Shown one piece after another: positions 24,499 to 34,600 of a DNA stretch of 64,000 nt. Made by a program: the position numbers and the translations under genes. The stretch spans positions 124,001-188,000 of the forward strand of contig JANQRG010000019.1 of assembly GCA_028284665.1 (NCBI GenBank), in the 5' to 3' direction. The notes below the pieces were generated by a model that saw only the letters and a list, made by a program, of their open reading frames with translations, ran no database searches and was not told the DNA's origin. The stretch comes from Croceivirga sp. (lineage in GTDB: Bacteria; Bacteroidota; Bacteroidia; Flavobacteriales; Flavobacteriaceae). Positions within the stretch are counted from its first letter, which is position 1, and every line of letters begins with the position of its first letter.

Positions 24499-25590
24499 AT
24501 GAAAAGACCATTTGCACCTTTACTTCTAATCCTTTGTTTAGTTTGGAATTCTAAGGCACAAAAAACTTCAGAAACAGTTTTTGAAAAAACGGACGCGTAT
24601 TTGGAAAATATCATTGATAGCCTACAGATCGTCGGTTTGAATTATGCCGTACTCATCGACAATAAAGTAAAGCATACAAAATCCTTTGGATCGGCAAATG
24701 CCCAGCTTCGGGTGCCAATGAAACTGGATAATTCATTTCCAGTGGCATCCATTTCAAAATTGTTTAGTTCCATTGCTATTCATGAACTACTTGGTATTCA
24801 CAATAGAAGTGTTGATGAAACTGTAGGAGCATTTCTTCCCAATAGAACGGATTTCCCGGAGTCATGGAGGGAACTTACTTTGAGACAGTTGTTATCTCAT
24901 ACCTCAGGAATTCCTGACCAAATAGATTATCAAATCTATCTTGCACCTGAAAGCGAAAAGTATGTTATCGACACTATGAAAGATAAACCCTTTAGTTCAA
25001 AGCCCGGAACGGAATCAAAATACAATGCGACGGGCTTTTTACTAATTCGCATTATACTGGAAAAACTAGCAGATCAAGATTTTGAATCGTATATGCAAGA
25101 GCACTATTTTGATAAATTGGGATTACGTTCGGCTAAATACGGCGGGTTCAAGAAAGTTATTCCCAACAGGGTGACCTGCTATCAAAATAGTGATAATGAA
25201 CTGGAAATGTTTCCATTAAACTATTCCTCCCCTATGTATGCCGGAGCGGGTCTGAATATTACCATAACCGATTTGATAAAGTGGTTCCAGGCGATCCAAA
25301 ACGAAGAAATCTTAGCCAAAGCGCAACTCGAAAAAATTTGGACACCTGTTACGTTAAACAATGGAAAAGATGGCTACTTTGGGTTAGGTTGGGAAGCCTA
25401 TAGGCTACAAGACGGCTATAGAATGGTTGGTCACGGAGGAGCCGGAATTTCATCATTCAGGCATTACTGGAATGAGCAAACCGATCAGAATCTTACAGTG
25501 ATTTTGTTGACGAATGGTGCTTTGAACTGGACGGTTAGACCGAATCAAATCAATTCCCAAATTGCAACTATGATACTTGAGGATGAGTAA
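24499..25590 (+). CDS. Serine hydrolase, beta-lactamase/penicillin-binding fold, exported
   Basis: The 363 residues have a signal peptide (cleavage near NSKAQ). Catalytic motifs of the class C-like family are present: SxxK in PVASISKLFSS near residue 87, YxN in KYNATGFLL near residue 177, and HGG in VGHGGAGIS near residue 310. These enzymes cut D-amino-acid peptides or esters and are only rarely beta-lactamases. The upstream boundary is an orphan R''-like block, so the cassette border was probably deleted here. Gene spacing to the next frame is 58 bases; co-transcription is possible. Confidence 0.88.
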   Translation: MKRPFAPLLLILCLVWNSKAQKTSETVFEKTDAYLENIIDSLQIVGLNYAVLIDNKVKHTKSFGSANAQLRVPMKLDNSFPVASISKLFSSIAIHELLGIHNRSVDETVGAFLPNRTDFPESWRELTLRQLLSHTSGIPDQIDYQIYLAPESEKYVIDTMKDKPFSSKPGTESKYNATGFLLIRIILEKLADQDFESYMQEHYFDKLGLRSAKYGGFKKVIPNRVTCYQNSDNELEMFPLNYSSPMYAGAGLNITITDLIKWFQAIQNEEILAKAQLEKIWTPVTLNNGKDGYFGLGWEAYRLQDGYRMVGHGGAGISSFRHYWNEQTDQNLTVILLTNGALNWTVRPNQINSQIATMILEDE

Positions 25591-25648
25591 ATTAGGTCGT
25601 GTAACAGGGTGTGTAAGAAAACCAATAAATAAGCGTTAATTTCAAACC

Positions 25649-26035
25649 GTGATAAATCGAATACGAAATAGCCTTTTTACTAAGATCTTTTGGGCGCTAA
25701 TGGGTCTTTATCTGCTCAACATTAGCGTTGACACGGCAGATCCTAAGCCTGAGCATATTCCGGAAGATTTATCATTCAATGATCAGGAAAGTATTGTCGA
25801 AATAATAGTCGAAAAGGTTTTGGGATTTGAAGATGCCATCAAAGAGTATGACGACCACGACACTGAAGACCACAACAAAGAAAAGAATGTAAAAATTGAT
25901 TTGTTGGTGCACGTCAACAAAGCAACCGATTACGCTCATAACGATCTCATCGCCAACAAAAAACGCTATCCGAATTATGAAGCCCGATGGCCAAGTGGCT
26001 TCATAGAAATAGACAGTCCCCCACCCAAAGTTTGA
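25649..26035 (+). CDS. Small protein paired with the HAEPLYID-type gene
   Basis: The 128 residues start at GTG 25649 with a short basic region and one hydrophobic segment (FWALMGLYLLNISV), then an acidic exported part with DDHDTEDHNKEKNV and a Pro-rich end. No named family recognised. The position directly before the HAEPLYID gene, 79 bases apart, suggests a paired function. This block (24,499-26,975) does not show covarying cassette ends and may be ordinary chromosome. Confidence 0.6.
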   Translation: MINRIRNSLFTKIFWALMGLYLLNISVDTADPKPEHIPEDLSFNDQESIVEIIVEKVLGFEDAIKEYDDHDTEDHNKEKNVKIDLLVHVNKATDYAHNDLIANKKRYPNYEARWPSGFIEIDSPPPKV

Positions 26036-26114
26036 TTTGTTTTTATAATGCTCTTATCACCCTGTGACCAAAAGGACATGGGGTAATCCTTAATGTATTT
26101 AAAATAAATCAAAA

Positions 26115-26975
26115 ATGAACATCAAAAAATCAATGATGCCAATCCTTGTATTGGTATTATCTACATATGCCTTTGCTCAAACTACCAATGCAAAAAAAGA
26201 CAGCCTTTACATTCAACAAATCGAAGACCATAAAGAACCCGACAAGGTGCTACATGCCGAACCATTATATATTGATCTAATCCGTGATTTGGGAGCCAGA
26301 AAAGGCGAAAAAGAATGGAATATAGGATTGGGGCTAACAGATAATTTGAAATTTGATTCTTACGAAGCCCTGATTGAATATGAGTGGGCCCCCATTGATC
26401 GGTTGGGCTTGGAAGTAGAACTACCATTTACCCTCTATTCACCGGTCAATGGAACAGCAAACGATTCCATTCCATCCAACCAATTGAATAGTTTGAAAAT
26501 TGCTGCACAATGGTCGTTTTTGGTGAACGAAGCAATGGCTACTTCAATGGCAGTTGGATACATACACGAATTGGAACTTTCAGACTTCAGAAACTTCGGA
26601 AAGCCGTTGATCAAAGGAAATAGTTACAATCCGTTTTTGATAGTCGCCAAACGTTGGGGGAACAACTTTCACTCCTTGATCTATACCGGGCCAATGATTG
26701 GGCACGATTTCAGTTCAAACGGCTTTCATACAACGTATGACATCAATACCAGTTTTCACTATATGATCTCAGGTACAAGGAATTTTATTGGCGTCGAATT
26801 CAATAAGACCATCGACAAGGGAGACTTTGACATGACCATGCGACCACAAATGAGATTGGGTATTGCGGACAACTTATTGATTGGAATTGTAGCGGGAGTT
26901 CCCGTTAGTCGGGAAAATGAAAGGTTAAGTTCTTTTATTCGGCTGATATGGGAACCAGGCCATAAGAAACATTAA
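26115..26975 (+). CDS. HAEPLYID-family outer-membrane-type protein
   Basis: After a signal peptide (end near AFAQTT), the mature protein carries the defining string HAEPLYIDLIRDLGARKGE near residue 45, then many short amphipathic strands with aromatic ends (WNIGLGLTDN, YEALIEYEWAPIDRLGLEVELPFTLYSP, FIRLIWEPGHKK), typical of an outer-membrane beta barrel. The family is named for that motif; its function is not known to me. The length of 286 residues fits. A strong hairpin terminator follows at 27005-27036. Confidence 0.8.
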   Translation: MNIKKSMMPILVLVLSTYAFAQTTNAKKDSLYIQQIEDHKEPDKVLHAEPLYIDLIRDLGARKGEKEWNIGLGLTDNLKFDSYEALIEYEWAPIDRLGLEVELPFTLYSPVNGTANDSIPSNQLNSLKIAAQWSFLVNEAMATSMAVGYIHELELSDFRNFGKPLIKGNSYNPFLIVAKRWGNNFHSLIYTGPMIGHDFSSNGFHTTYDINTSFHYMISGTRNFIGVEFNKTIDKGDFDMTMRPQMRLGIADNLLIGIVAGVPVSRENERLSSFIRLIWEPGHKKH

Positions 26976-27004
26976 ATACGGCCACCCAACCTATGATAAA
27001 CAAT

Positions 27005-27036
27005 AGCGGTTTAAGTGTAAACTTGAACCGCTTTTT
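27005..27036. terminator. Rho-independent terminator after HAEPLYID gene
   Basis: AGCGGTTTAAG and CTTGAACCGCT pair (11 bases with one G-T) around a 6-base loop and end in TTTTT, a classical terminator for the plus-strand genes before it. Confidence 0.8.
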
Positions 27037-27059
27037 CATTTCTTTTAGAATATATTGTA

Positions 27060-27113
27060 ATAGCAATGGTAGTGTATAAAGTCTGCGACCGCTCATAGCC
27101 CAGATCGTTGCAA
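27060..27113 (+). other. attC-like site before an ORF-less cassette
   Basis: Outer block with AATAGCAATGGTAGTG, inner arm CTCATAGCCCAGATC and R' GTTGCAATGC at 27107. The next 300 bases, to the border at 27416, contain no credible reading frame on either strand. The whole stretch 27037-27509 is free of genes. Confidence 0.45.
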
Positions 27114-27341
27114 TGCATTGGAAATGGCTTCAAAAAAACTGTAACAATCTTAAATCCGTTCTTGTCCTTATGATCAAATAAGGTAAAAATGTAAATTCCA
27201 AGCTCAAATGATAGCAATAATTTAGCATTCTCTAAATAAATAAGACAAAGAAAATTCCTACTTTCATAGCTAAAAAACAATCAGAAAATGATTTCGCCGC
27301 GCAGCTTGATCCGCTAAAAAATGGTATCGGTCGTCGGCGTT

Positions 27342-27422
27342 GCTAACCAGCCCAGATGAAATCTTACCTGCCCGCTGTTTTTACATACCTTTTGTACACA
27401 GGCAGAAGCTGGACCGTTGTAG
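27342..27422 (+). other. attC-like site with recurrent centre
   Basis: GCTAAC block at 27342-27347, the recurrent CTTACCTGCCCGC/TTACATACC centre, GAAGCTGGACC arm and R' GTTGTAGGC at 27416. The matching cassette start was not found. Confidence 0.55.
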
Positions 27423-27509
27423 GCAATTCAAAATTAGCATTGTAATTAGTATCAGAATATGGAAAAGCCGAACACCATTTTTCAAAGTAAGCACAGAAAA
27501 GATGTAAGC

Positions 27510-28106
27510 ATGTTAAAAAAAATAACCTTTATACTAGTATCAGCCGTAGTCCTGGTTTCTTGCAAGCAAGCAGATAATCAAAGAGCTTCTGAAGAAAACG
27601 ACAACATAGCGCCTACTTCAGAACTTCATTCACCTCAATGTATAACAGAAGCGGAGGTAGTTACAGCACAGGAACATTGGGGTGCCGGAATTGTGAAAAT
27701 CGGACAGGTATTCACTGAAGGAGGCGATTATAAACTAGCTGCCGAAGAGCACATCCAAAACCTATACGGTTATGACTTGGGCATGGTACTGTTTAAACCA
27801 ACTTTAGCATCTGAGGACCAGTTTAGAGAGACTTTTGATGCCGCACTCTCTTATTTTGTTGGCGGAAACGAAACCTATCCTGAGGACAAAGGGTTTGCGA
27901 TAGCACCCTACACAAAAGTGCGTTGGGAAAACAGTGGCATAATAAATAATGTCTGTACTATGGCTATTGCTATGGGGAATTATTATTTCACAACAAAAAA
28001 TGGAGCCGAAATTAAAGTCGAGTATACTTTTGGGTATGTGAAAGATGCCAATGGAAAATTGCGGATCGTTGTTCATAAATCAGCTTTACCCTTCAACCCG
28101 GAATAA
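27510..28106 (+). CDS. Lipoprotein, possible NTF2-like domain
   Basis: The 198 residues start with a lipoprotein signal (FILVSAVVLVSCK, cysteine near residue 18). The mature part reads ITEAEVVTAQEHWGAGIVKIG near residue 45, then a helix, AIAPYTKVRWENSGIINN, MGNYYFTTKNGAEIKVEYTFGYVKDANGKLRIVVHKSALPF, the strand order of an NTF2-like/SnoaL cone with a calcium/calmodulin-kinase-association flavour. No catalytic residue can be named. ATG at 27510 gives the lipoprotein signal; ATG at 27459 is in frame but less likely. Sole gene of its cassette. Confidence 0.65.
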   Translation: MLKKITFILVSAVVLVSCKQADNQRASEENDNIAPTSELHSPQCITEAEVVTAQEHWGAGIVKIGQVFTEGGDYKLAAEEHIQNLYGYDLGMVLFKPTLASEDQFRETFDAALSYFVGGNETYPEDKGFAIAPYTKVRWENSGIINNVCTMAIAMGNYYFTTKNGAEIKVEYTFGYVKDANGKLRIVVHKSALPFNPE

Positions 28107-28109
28107 AGT

Positions 28110-28174
28110 AAGGCCCAAAGAAAACAAGAAAGAAAACTTAGGCTGGCTGTACCTCATGGCCAGGAGCGTTGCAG
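28110..28174 (+). other. Short, weak attC-like site
   Basis: AAGGCCCAAAG and GGCTGGCTGTACC/ATGGCCAGGAGC arms precede R' GTTGCAG at 28168. The outer block does not complement the cassette's start. About 65 bases. Confidence 0.4.
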
Positions 28175-28193
28175 GTAATTTTAAAGAAATTCA

Positions 28194-28823
28194 TTGACCC
28201 CAAAAGGTGTTTTTTTTGGACTTATAATCATCTCTTTTTTAGGGTGTGCCTCATATTCCAAAAGAGAATTTAGAAAATACTACACGAAACTTGACGAAAG
28301 TAGTTTGAATAAAATAAATGGAAAATTTCTGCTCTACCCAGAAAGAATTTATGGCGATAATTATGAGAACAGACATCGGGACTCTATTAGCTATGCCAAT
28401 TCAAGACAGAGGCTAACCGTACATTCGAATCTATATCAAGAAATCGTCGATGAAAGTTTTGAAGATAGAATGGCATTTGATTTCTTCGGAGTTGATGAAG
28501 AACAATGTTATCATGTGCTCCTAAATCTCAAAAAAAGATCCTTCCTTGAAATAACAGTATTTCAAGACACTAAACAACTTGTGGACACAGTCCTAACCGG
28601 AAAACTTAAAAAAGGAATGTTCTATCTCAATAATAAAGATTTGATAATAAATGGAATTCCCTTCTTAATAGGCGGTTACGAAAGCGATAAGCGAAGAATT
28701 GGAATTACCAAAGACAATAATTTGATTGTAAACACTGCTATTGGCAATGAAGGCGGTGTATTGTTTATCATTGGTGCCGGATATAAGTACAATAGAACTT
28801 TTGAATACCAGAGAATCAAATAA
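28194..28823 (+). CDS. Unrecognised lipoprotein
   Basis: The 209 residues start at TTG 28194 with a lipoprotein signal (GLIIISFLGCAS, cysteine near residue 18). The mature part is polar, with alternating strands and no recognised family; the end GGVLFIIGAGYKYNRTFEYQRIK suggests a beta-rich fold. The start lies 25 bases past the boundary. No ATG gives an intact signal, so a TTG start is accepted. Sole gene of its cassette. Confidence 0.65.
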   Translation: MTPKGVFFGLIIISFLGCASYSKREFRKYYTKLDESSLNKINGKFLLYPERIYGDNYENRHRDSISYANSRQRLTVHSNLYQEIVDESFEDRMAFDFFGVDEEQCYHVLLNLKKRSFLEITVFQDTKQLVDTVLTGKLKKGMFYLNNKDLIINGIPFLIGGYESDKRRIGITKDNNLIVNTAIGNEGGVLFIIGAGYKYNRTFEYQRIK

Positions 28824-28830
28824 AAAACTA

Positions 28831-29061
28831 CCCACAACAATGGCTATTGGCTACCCCACCGGGTCATTCAGGCGGGTTCATTATTCCCTTCTCTCGCTAA
28901 TGAAAAACGTTAACTTTAGACTGACTCGATTTCTTAGGTTGAATTTACTCCCCTACATTCGCGTAAACTCTGGTGAGTAAAGACGTAAATTCCAAGTCGA
29001 AATCATACCTACAGGCATGACATAGGTATATAAACCGGCAGGCAGGGCGATACCATTAGTA
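28831..29061 (+). other. attC-like site, rearranged centre
   Basis: CCCACAAC (28831-28838) complements GTTGCAGG at 28168 in six of eight positions. Inner arm AATGGCTATTGG, long centre with a permuted version of the recurrent segment (CATGACATAGG then CCGGCAGGCAGGG), R' ATTAGTA at 29055. Confidence 0.55.
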
Positions 29062-29085
29062 TTAATGCCAAAAAAACAATGACCA

Positions 29086-29682
29086 ATGGAAAACGAATTC
29101 GCTAAGGTTATGTCAGAGCGGACAGATGAGGAATTAATCAAAATTGTAACGGTCGAAAGGGACAAATACAATTCAATTGCTCTGGAAGCTGCCGATTCTG
29201 AGGTCGATAAGAGGAAAATCGACACTTCAACTTTTCAAGAAATAAGAGAAAAAGCAAATGAGGAAAAAATCCAAAAACAAAAAGTAGACGCTAACGTTGT
29301 TGGATCTGGAACCAGATTTCTTCACTTGATTATTGACTGGGCCATTTGGATTGTCATTTCTTTTGTGCTAAGCCTTGTGGTTGGACTTATAGTTGACCCA
29401 AATAATTTGGATTCATATCAAATTGCGGTTTACATTTTGTTTCTAGCTGCATTTATCGGGTACTATGCTGTTATGGAGCTTAAGTTCCAAAAAACCGTTG
29501 GAAAATTCATAACCAAAACCCATGTTGTAAAAACCGACGGGACAAAACCTGACTCATCGGACATAATTGCAAGGACTTTCTGCCGACTTATTCCCTTTGA
29601 CAGACTTTCATTTCTATTTGTTAAAAATGGAATTCATGATTATTTGTCAAAAACGAAAGTGGTTCGCGACGGAAAAGAGTAA
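29086..29682 (+). CDS. RDD-family membrane protein
   Basis: The 198 residues have a soluble, charged N-terminal 65 residues (TDEELIKIVTVERDKYNSIALEAA, a short helical hairpin also seen in flavobacterial membrane proteins) and an RDD domain: GSGTRFLHLIIDWAIWIVISF with Arg and Asp in the first helix, a second helix with FIGYYAVMELKFQKTVGKFITKT, and the closing RTFCRLIPFDRLSFLF. RDD proteins sit in the inner membrane; some act in sodium or proton exchange, most are unknown. ATG at 29086 is 31 bases inside the cassette; sole gene. Confidence 0.82.
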   Translation: MENEFAKVMSERTDEELIKIVTVERDKYNSIALEAADSEVDKRKIDTSTFQEIREKANEEKIQKQKVDANVVGSGTRFLHLIIDWAIWIVISFVLSLVVGLIVDPNNLDSYQIAVYILFLAAFIGYYAVMELKFQKTVGKFITKTHVVKTDGTKPDSSDIIARTFCRLIPFDRLSFLFVKNGIHDYLSKTKVVRDGKE

Positions 29683-29696
29683 GACACCAATGACAA

Positions 29697-29897
29697 CAAC
29701 TGTTGTGATTCCTCAGTCCGAATGTGTCGTTCAACCGTGTTCATACCTCCTCCTAAGTGCTCTTCCAAATATTCCTAACTTAGGCTTACAAAAAACAAAC
29801 GGCTCGATTTCTACCTCTTATGCCTTCCTCTCCCCCGATATCCTGATAGCTATCGGAACGCGTTGGGGTTCGGGAATCCCGACCTAGACTATTGCGT
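29697..29897 (+). other. Weak attC-like site
   Basis: ACAACAACTGTTGTGATTCC behind the RDD gene and CCTAGACTATTGCGTAC (R' ATTGCGTAC at 29891) bound a 195-base GC-richer spacer with a TAGCTATCGG palindrome. The outer blocks do not covary. Confidence 0.4.
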
Positions 29898-29926
29898 ACA
29901 ATAACAGTAAACGAATCGAATTCGAA

Positions 29927-30382
29927 ATGTCAAAAATACATGTAACGGAATATAAGGAGACAGAATTTCAAGAGTTGCTAAAAATGGCGTTAGACTTGTT
30001 CAAGGATTACCCGCCTTCAGTAATCGAGAGTGACCTGATAGCGGTCCTAAAAAAGCCAAATTATGCTACATTTTTTGCAAAGCAATCTGGAGATATTCTA
30101 GGTTTTGTAACGGTTTCAATAAGAAGCGACTATGTTGAAGGATCCACTACTTCCCCGGTGGGCTATCTTGAATCGATCTATGTCAAACCCGAAGGTCGGA
30201 AGCATGGAATTGCCCGTCAGTTATATGAAATAGCGGAATCCTGGGCGGCTCAAAAAGGATGTTCGGAAATGGGTTCAGATACATGGGAATGGAATCTGGA
30301 AGCACAAAATTTCCATACTAAGCTTGGTTTCAAGAAAGAAGATATCCTTGTACATTATATTAAACCTATTCATAAGAAGTAG
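29927..30382 (+). CDS. GNAT-family N-acetyltransferase (aminoglycoside 6'-type layout)
   Basis: The 151 residues resemble the AAC(6')-I-like subgroup: VTEYKETEFQELLKMALDLF at the start, GFVTVSIRSDYVEG, YLESIYVKPEGRKHGIARQLYEIAESWAAQKGCSEMGSDTWEWNLEAQNFHTKLGF, in which GRKHGIA is the acetyl-CoA loop and ESIYV strand four. Related proteins include true aminoglycoside acetyltransferases, but many members have other acceptors; resistance is not shown. Sole gene of its cassette, start 35 bases in. Confidence 0.83.
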   Translation: MSKIHVTEYKETEFQELLKMALDLFKDYPPSVIESDLIAVLKKPNYATFFAKQSGDILGFVTVSIRSDYVEGSTTSPVGYLESIYVKPEGRKHGIARQLYEIAESWAAQKGCSEMGSDTWEWNLEAQNFHTKLGFKKEDILVHYIKPIHKK

Positions 30383-30439
30383 TCCCTCACACCTCACCTG
30401 TTATCACTATTTCAAGGCAGAATTTTCATGCCTCAATTT

Positions 30440-30530
30440 TCCTCAACAAAGGCTTCGAATTTCCCACAACTAATTATCCCTGCCTGCCCGTTTATACTGT
30501 TGGTATACATATAAATCCGAACCGTTAGGC
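30440..30530 (+). other. attC-like site, 3' half
   Basis: The recurrent CCTGCCTGCCCGTTTATAC centre and AATCCGAACC arm lead into canonical R' GTTAGGC at 30524, identical to the classical integron core. The outer R'' behind the GNAT gene could not be identified. Confidence 0.5.
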
Positions 30531-30638
30531 ATTTTTTTAAATCAAATCTGTAACATGCTTCACATAATTAGGTCTAATCATCAAATCAACATCGTTTTTT
30601 ACAAAAAAACAATCAAACTAATTCAGGATCAAATGATT

Positions 30639-31541
30639 ATGAAAAACCTGGTATACATAACCCTTCTTTTTTTGATTCCGCCAGCTACATTTTCCCAACA
30701 AACTACTGTTAAATTCAATCATATATTGATCACTAACGATGATGGTATCGAAAACATAGACATATTGGTAGCCCTGGCAAAAAGCGTAAAACCGCTCACG
30801 AATAGAGTCTCCGTGGTAGTATCCACCCAAGATCGTTCCGGAAGCTCCAATTACCTTACGATTGGAAAACACAAATCTTCGTATGAGGTAACCACAGAAT
30901 ATTTTGATCACGATCAGAATATTGGAATTTACACGATGCCGGGTTATCCCGCAGATTGTGTTTTATTGAGTTTAAGTGGGCTTTTCGCTAGTGACAGGCC
31001 CGACCTTGTACTATCCGGAATCAATGGGGGATCAAATATTGGCCCCTCATGGTTCAATTCCGGGACTATTGGCGCCATAAGAACGGCGACTATTTTGGGA
31101 GTTCAAGGCATTGCTTTTTCAGGCTTTGATGATGATAATGAGATGTCATTCAGTGTGATTCCAGCGTGGATCTCTAAATTCTTAGACTCTGGAATTGTCG
31201 ATAAAATCGACCCCCATAGTTATGTAACCGTTGCTTTTCCGGATATTCCTCTTGACGAAATTAAAGGGGTGAAAGTTTCGGAAAGAAGAATAGCATATGG
31301 CCAACCTGAAGTACTTCAATTTAAAAAAGTGTTTGGTAAAAATATTGACGAATCAGACAGTAAAACCCTATGGGCATTTTCACCGGATGGCAACCCGAAT
31401 ACCGGAAATGCAAAAGATGATGTCTATTATTTAGAACAGGGGTTCATTATGCTTACGGCGATGACGATTGATGAAAATGACGAAAGACTGTCAGAAAAAC
31501 TTAAAGCTATGGAATTGTTACTACCAAAATTTAACAATTAA
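30639..31541 (+). CDS. SurE-like 5'-nucleotidase/phosphatase, exported
   Basis: The 300 residues carry a signal peptide (end near ATFSQQ), which is unusual for SurE. The core is clear: ILITNDDGIENIDILVALAKS holds the metal-binding Asp-Asp pair, VSTQDRSGSSNYLTI gives the Ser, and PDLVLSGINGGSNIGPSWFNSGTIGAIRTATILGVQGIAFSG the conserved Asn-rich loop. SurE enzymes remove phosphate from nucleoside monophosphates. Export suggests nucleotide or phosphate scavenging. ATG at 30639 gives the best signal; ATGs at 30633 and 30555 are alternatives. Only 60 bases separate it from the next gene, with no attC-like block between. Confidence 0.88.
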   Translation: MKNLVYITLLFLIPPATFSQQTTVKFNHILITNDDGIENIDILVALAKSVKPLTNRVSVVVSTQDRSGSSNYLTIGKHKSSYEVTTEYFDHDQNIGIYTMPGYPADCVLLSLSGLFASDRPDLVLSGINGGSNIGPSWFNSGTIGAIRTATILGVQGIAFSGFDDDNEMSFSVIPAWISKFLDSGIVDKIDPHSYVTVAFPDIPLDEIKGVKVSERRIAYGQPEVLQFKKVFGKNIDESDSKTLWAFSPDGNPNTGNAKDDVYYLEQGFIMLTAMTIDENDERLSEKLKAMELLLPKFNN

Positions 31542-31600
31542 AAAGAATACCAAGCTGTACCATAGTGCACTATTTTTACCTATCAACTAAAGTTCCAATT

Positions 31601-34600
31601 ATGAAATGCTATATCTCTTTGCTCCTGCTTTTATTTAGTTCAAGCGCATTTGGTCAGATCAATGCAAAACTCATGCGCTATGTGGATGTATCGGAAACAC
31701 AGATCTGCTTCGTTTATGGTGGCGATATCTGGGTGGTGGACAAAAACGGGGGTACCGCAACGCAACTCACAAATTCTCCCGGAGAGGAATCCTATCCTAA
31801 ATTCTCACCGGATGGTGAGGAAATTGCATTTACGGCGAGGTACAGGGGAAATCCTGATGTCTATGTAATGCCCGTCACTGGAGGTGTCCCCCTCAGGCTA
31901 ACGTATGGCTCCCATTCAGATCGCATGGTAGAATGGCATCCTTCAGGTGACAAGATCCTATTCGCTTCACGAAGAGAGACTGGTATTCCCTCCGGACGTG
32001 TCAACCAACTGTTTCTAATTCCCAAAACAGGTGGAATGCCAGAAAAATTACCCATCCCTTATGGTGAAATTGCTACCTATTCTGCAAATGGAAAGCAACT
32101 GGCCTACATTACTAAAATCACTGAGACCTATCCGTTTAAAAGATATCGGGGTGGACTGACCTCTGAGGTTATCTTGTTTGATTTGGAAAGCAATACGGCC
32201 AAAAATATCACAAATAGCGAAGCGAATGATGGGAAGCCTGCATGGGGAGGGGATAAGATTTATTTCCTATCTGATCGCGCAGATGATCTGCGGTTGAACG
32301 TCTGGAGTTATGATCTCGCATCAGAATCGCTCAATCAGGTTACCCAATTTAAAGACTTCGACATTACGTATTTATCCGCTGGTCCAAACGACCTGGTATA
32401 TGAAGTAGGGGGTGAACTCCATCTCATGGATCTCGCTACCGAGGAATCAAAAGCGGTAGCAGTAACTGTCGTAAGCGATTTAACGCTGGAAATGCCCAGA
32501 AGGCTTGAGGTAAATAAACAAATACGAAGTATGACCGCTTCTCCAGGAGCAAGTAGAATTGTATTTGAGGCGCGGGGCGAATTGTTTAATGTCCCTGTAA
32601 AAGAAGGATTTGTTCAAAATATTACGAACTCCTCAGGGGCATTCGACCATAGCCCCAAATGGTCTCCAAATGGTGATCACGTTGCGTATTGGAGTGATAC
32701 ATCCGGTGAGTATGAGATCTATGTACAAGCCATGCGAACAGCACAGAAGGCCAAAAAAGTAACCTCAAGAAACAAAGGGTATGGATACACCCTTTATTGG
32801 TCACCCGATAGTAAAAAGTTGGCATTTATTGATGAGAAAAATGATATCAGCATTGTGGATGTGGCAACAGGAACAGTTGATGTGGTTGATAATTATAAAT
32901 GGAACTACGGCCACGGAGGCCGATCAGGCTATCCTATCAGTTGGTCACATGATTCGAAATTCCTGGCGTATTCCATTGGCATGGAAAATGGCAATGGAGC
33001 AATTTTTGTTCATGACCTTAAGAGTAAACGGTCAAGACAAGTTACCAGCGGATTTTACAATGATTCCAACCCAGTTTTTGGGGTAGGAGGTAAATACCTG
33101 TTTTTTCTTACCAACAGGAATTTTAGCGCTGTATACAGCGACATGCAGGACGGCACCTGGATCTATCCGAATGCCACGCAACTTGCCGCGATCAGTTTAA
33201 CTCAGGAATCCCCGTACCTGCTTCATGCCAAAAATGATGAATTAAAAGCAGCGGAAAAGGAAGAACCGGCAAAAGACGATACCAAGAAAAAAGGGGGAAA
33301 GGACGACGCAAAAGAAAAAACTCCTGAGCCCATTAAAGTGGATTGGAAAGGATTAGAAAGCCGGTTGGTTATCCTTCCTGCCAAGCCAGGCAACCTGAAC
33401 AATCTAATGGCCTTTGAGGGCAAGTTGGTGTACCGTCGTTTTCCCAATTCAGGATCAGGAGGGGGAGATCCCGAATTGTTCTTCTATGATCTGAAAGAAC
33501 GGGAAGAAAAATCCATCATGGCTAAAATAAATGGGGTGGTCAAGACGGCTGACGGGGAATCGTTATTGGTGCGGAGTGGTTCAAAATTCGGTATTATTCA
33601 ACCCGACCCAGATCAGAAGATCAAAGACGCAATTCCTACCAATGGGTTGGTTATGGAACTAAACCCGCGTGAAGAATGGCGACAGATCTTCAATGACACC
33701 TGGAGAAGACACCGTGATTTCTTTTACGACGAAAACATGCAGCAGGTAGATTGGGATGCGCTTCGTACCCAATACGGCGCATTAATTGAGGATGCCCGAT
33801 CGCGTTGGGATGTCAGTTTTCTACAGTCGAATCTTGCTGCCGAGCTGAGTGCCGGCCATACCTACACCTTTGGCGGAGATAACGAAAAAGTGGAAAATGT
33901 CAGCACCGGTTACCTGGGGATTGACTGGGCCAAAGATGAAAAGGGCTATAAGATCAAACGCATTGTAAAGCCTGCGGATTGGGATGCCGAAAACAGATCA
34001 CCTTTTGATCGTCCCGGAGTAGACGTTTCGGAGGGTGATTACATCCATTCGGTCAATGGAATTTCCCTTCCGTTAAACAAAGAACCGTATGCTGCTTTCG
34101 AAGGGCTTAATGGGAAAACGGTGGTATTGAAGGTCAGCAAGAACGGTACTACCGGAGACGGAAAAGATGTGGTAGTCACTTGCCTGACGGGAGCACAGGA
34201 AGGGAATATCCGGTACCTGGATTGGATTGAGAAAAACCGGTTACGCGTAGAAAAACTCTCCGGGGGCAAACTGGGCTATGTGTATATGACCAATACGGCA
34301 ACCCGAGGACAGCTCGACCTGGTGAAAATGTATTATGGCCAGCTTGGCAAAGAAGGGTTTATTATTGACGAACGTTTTAATGGTGGCGGACAACTCGCCG
34401 ACCGTTTTTTAGAGCTGATGACACGACCCGTTATTTACAACCTGTACTGGCGCCATGGCAAGTCCCACACCTTCCCGGTGAAGACAAATACAGGACCTAT
34501 GGGCATGCTGATTAACGGTTGGGCAGGATCCGGAGGTGACGGACTACCCTGGGCGTTTCGGGAGCTAGATGCCGGTCCAATTGTTGGCGAGCGAACCATT

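Noticed and set aside
29820-29870. TAGCTATCGG-type palindromes as possible insertion-sequence ends
   Set aside because: They occur singly within spacers, without a transposase or a paired inverted end.
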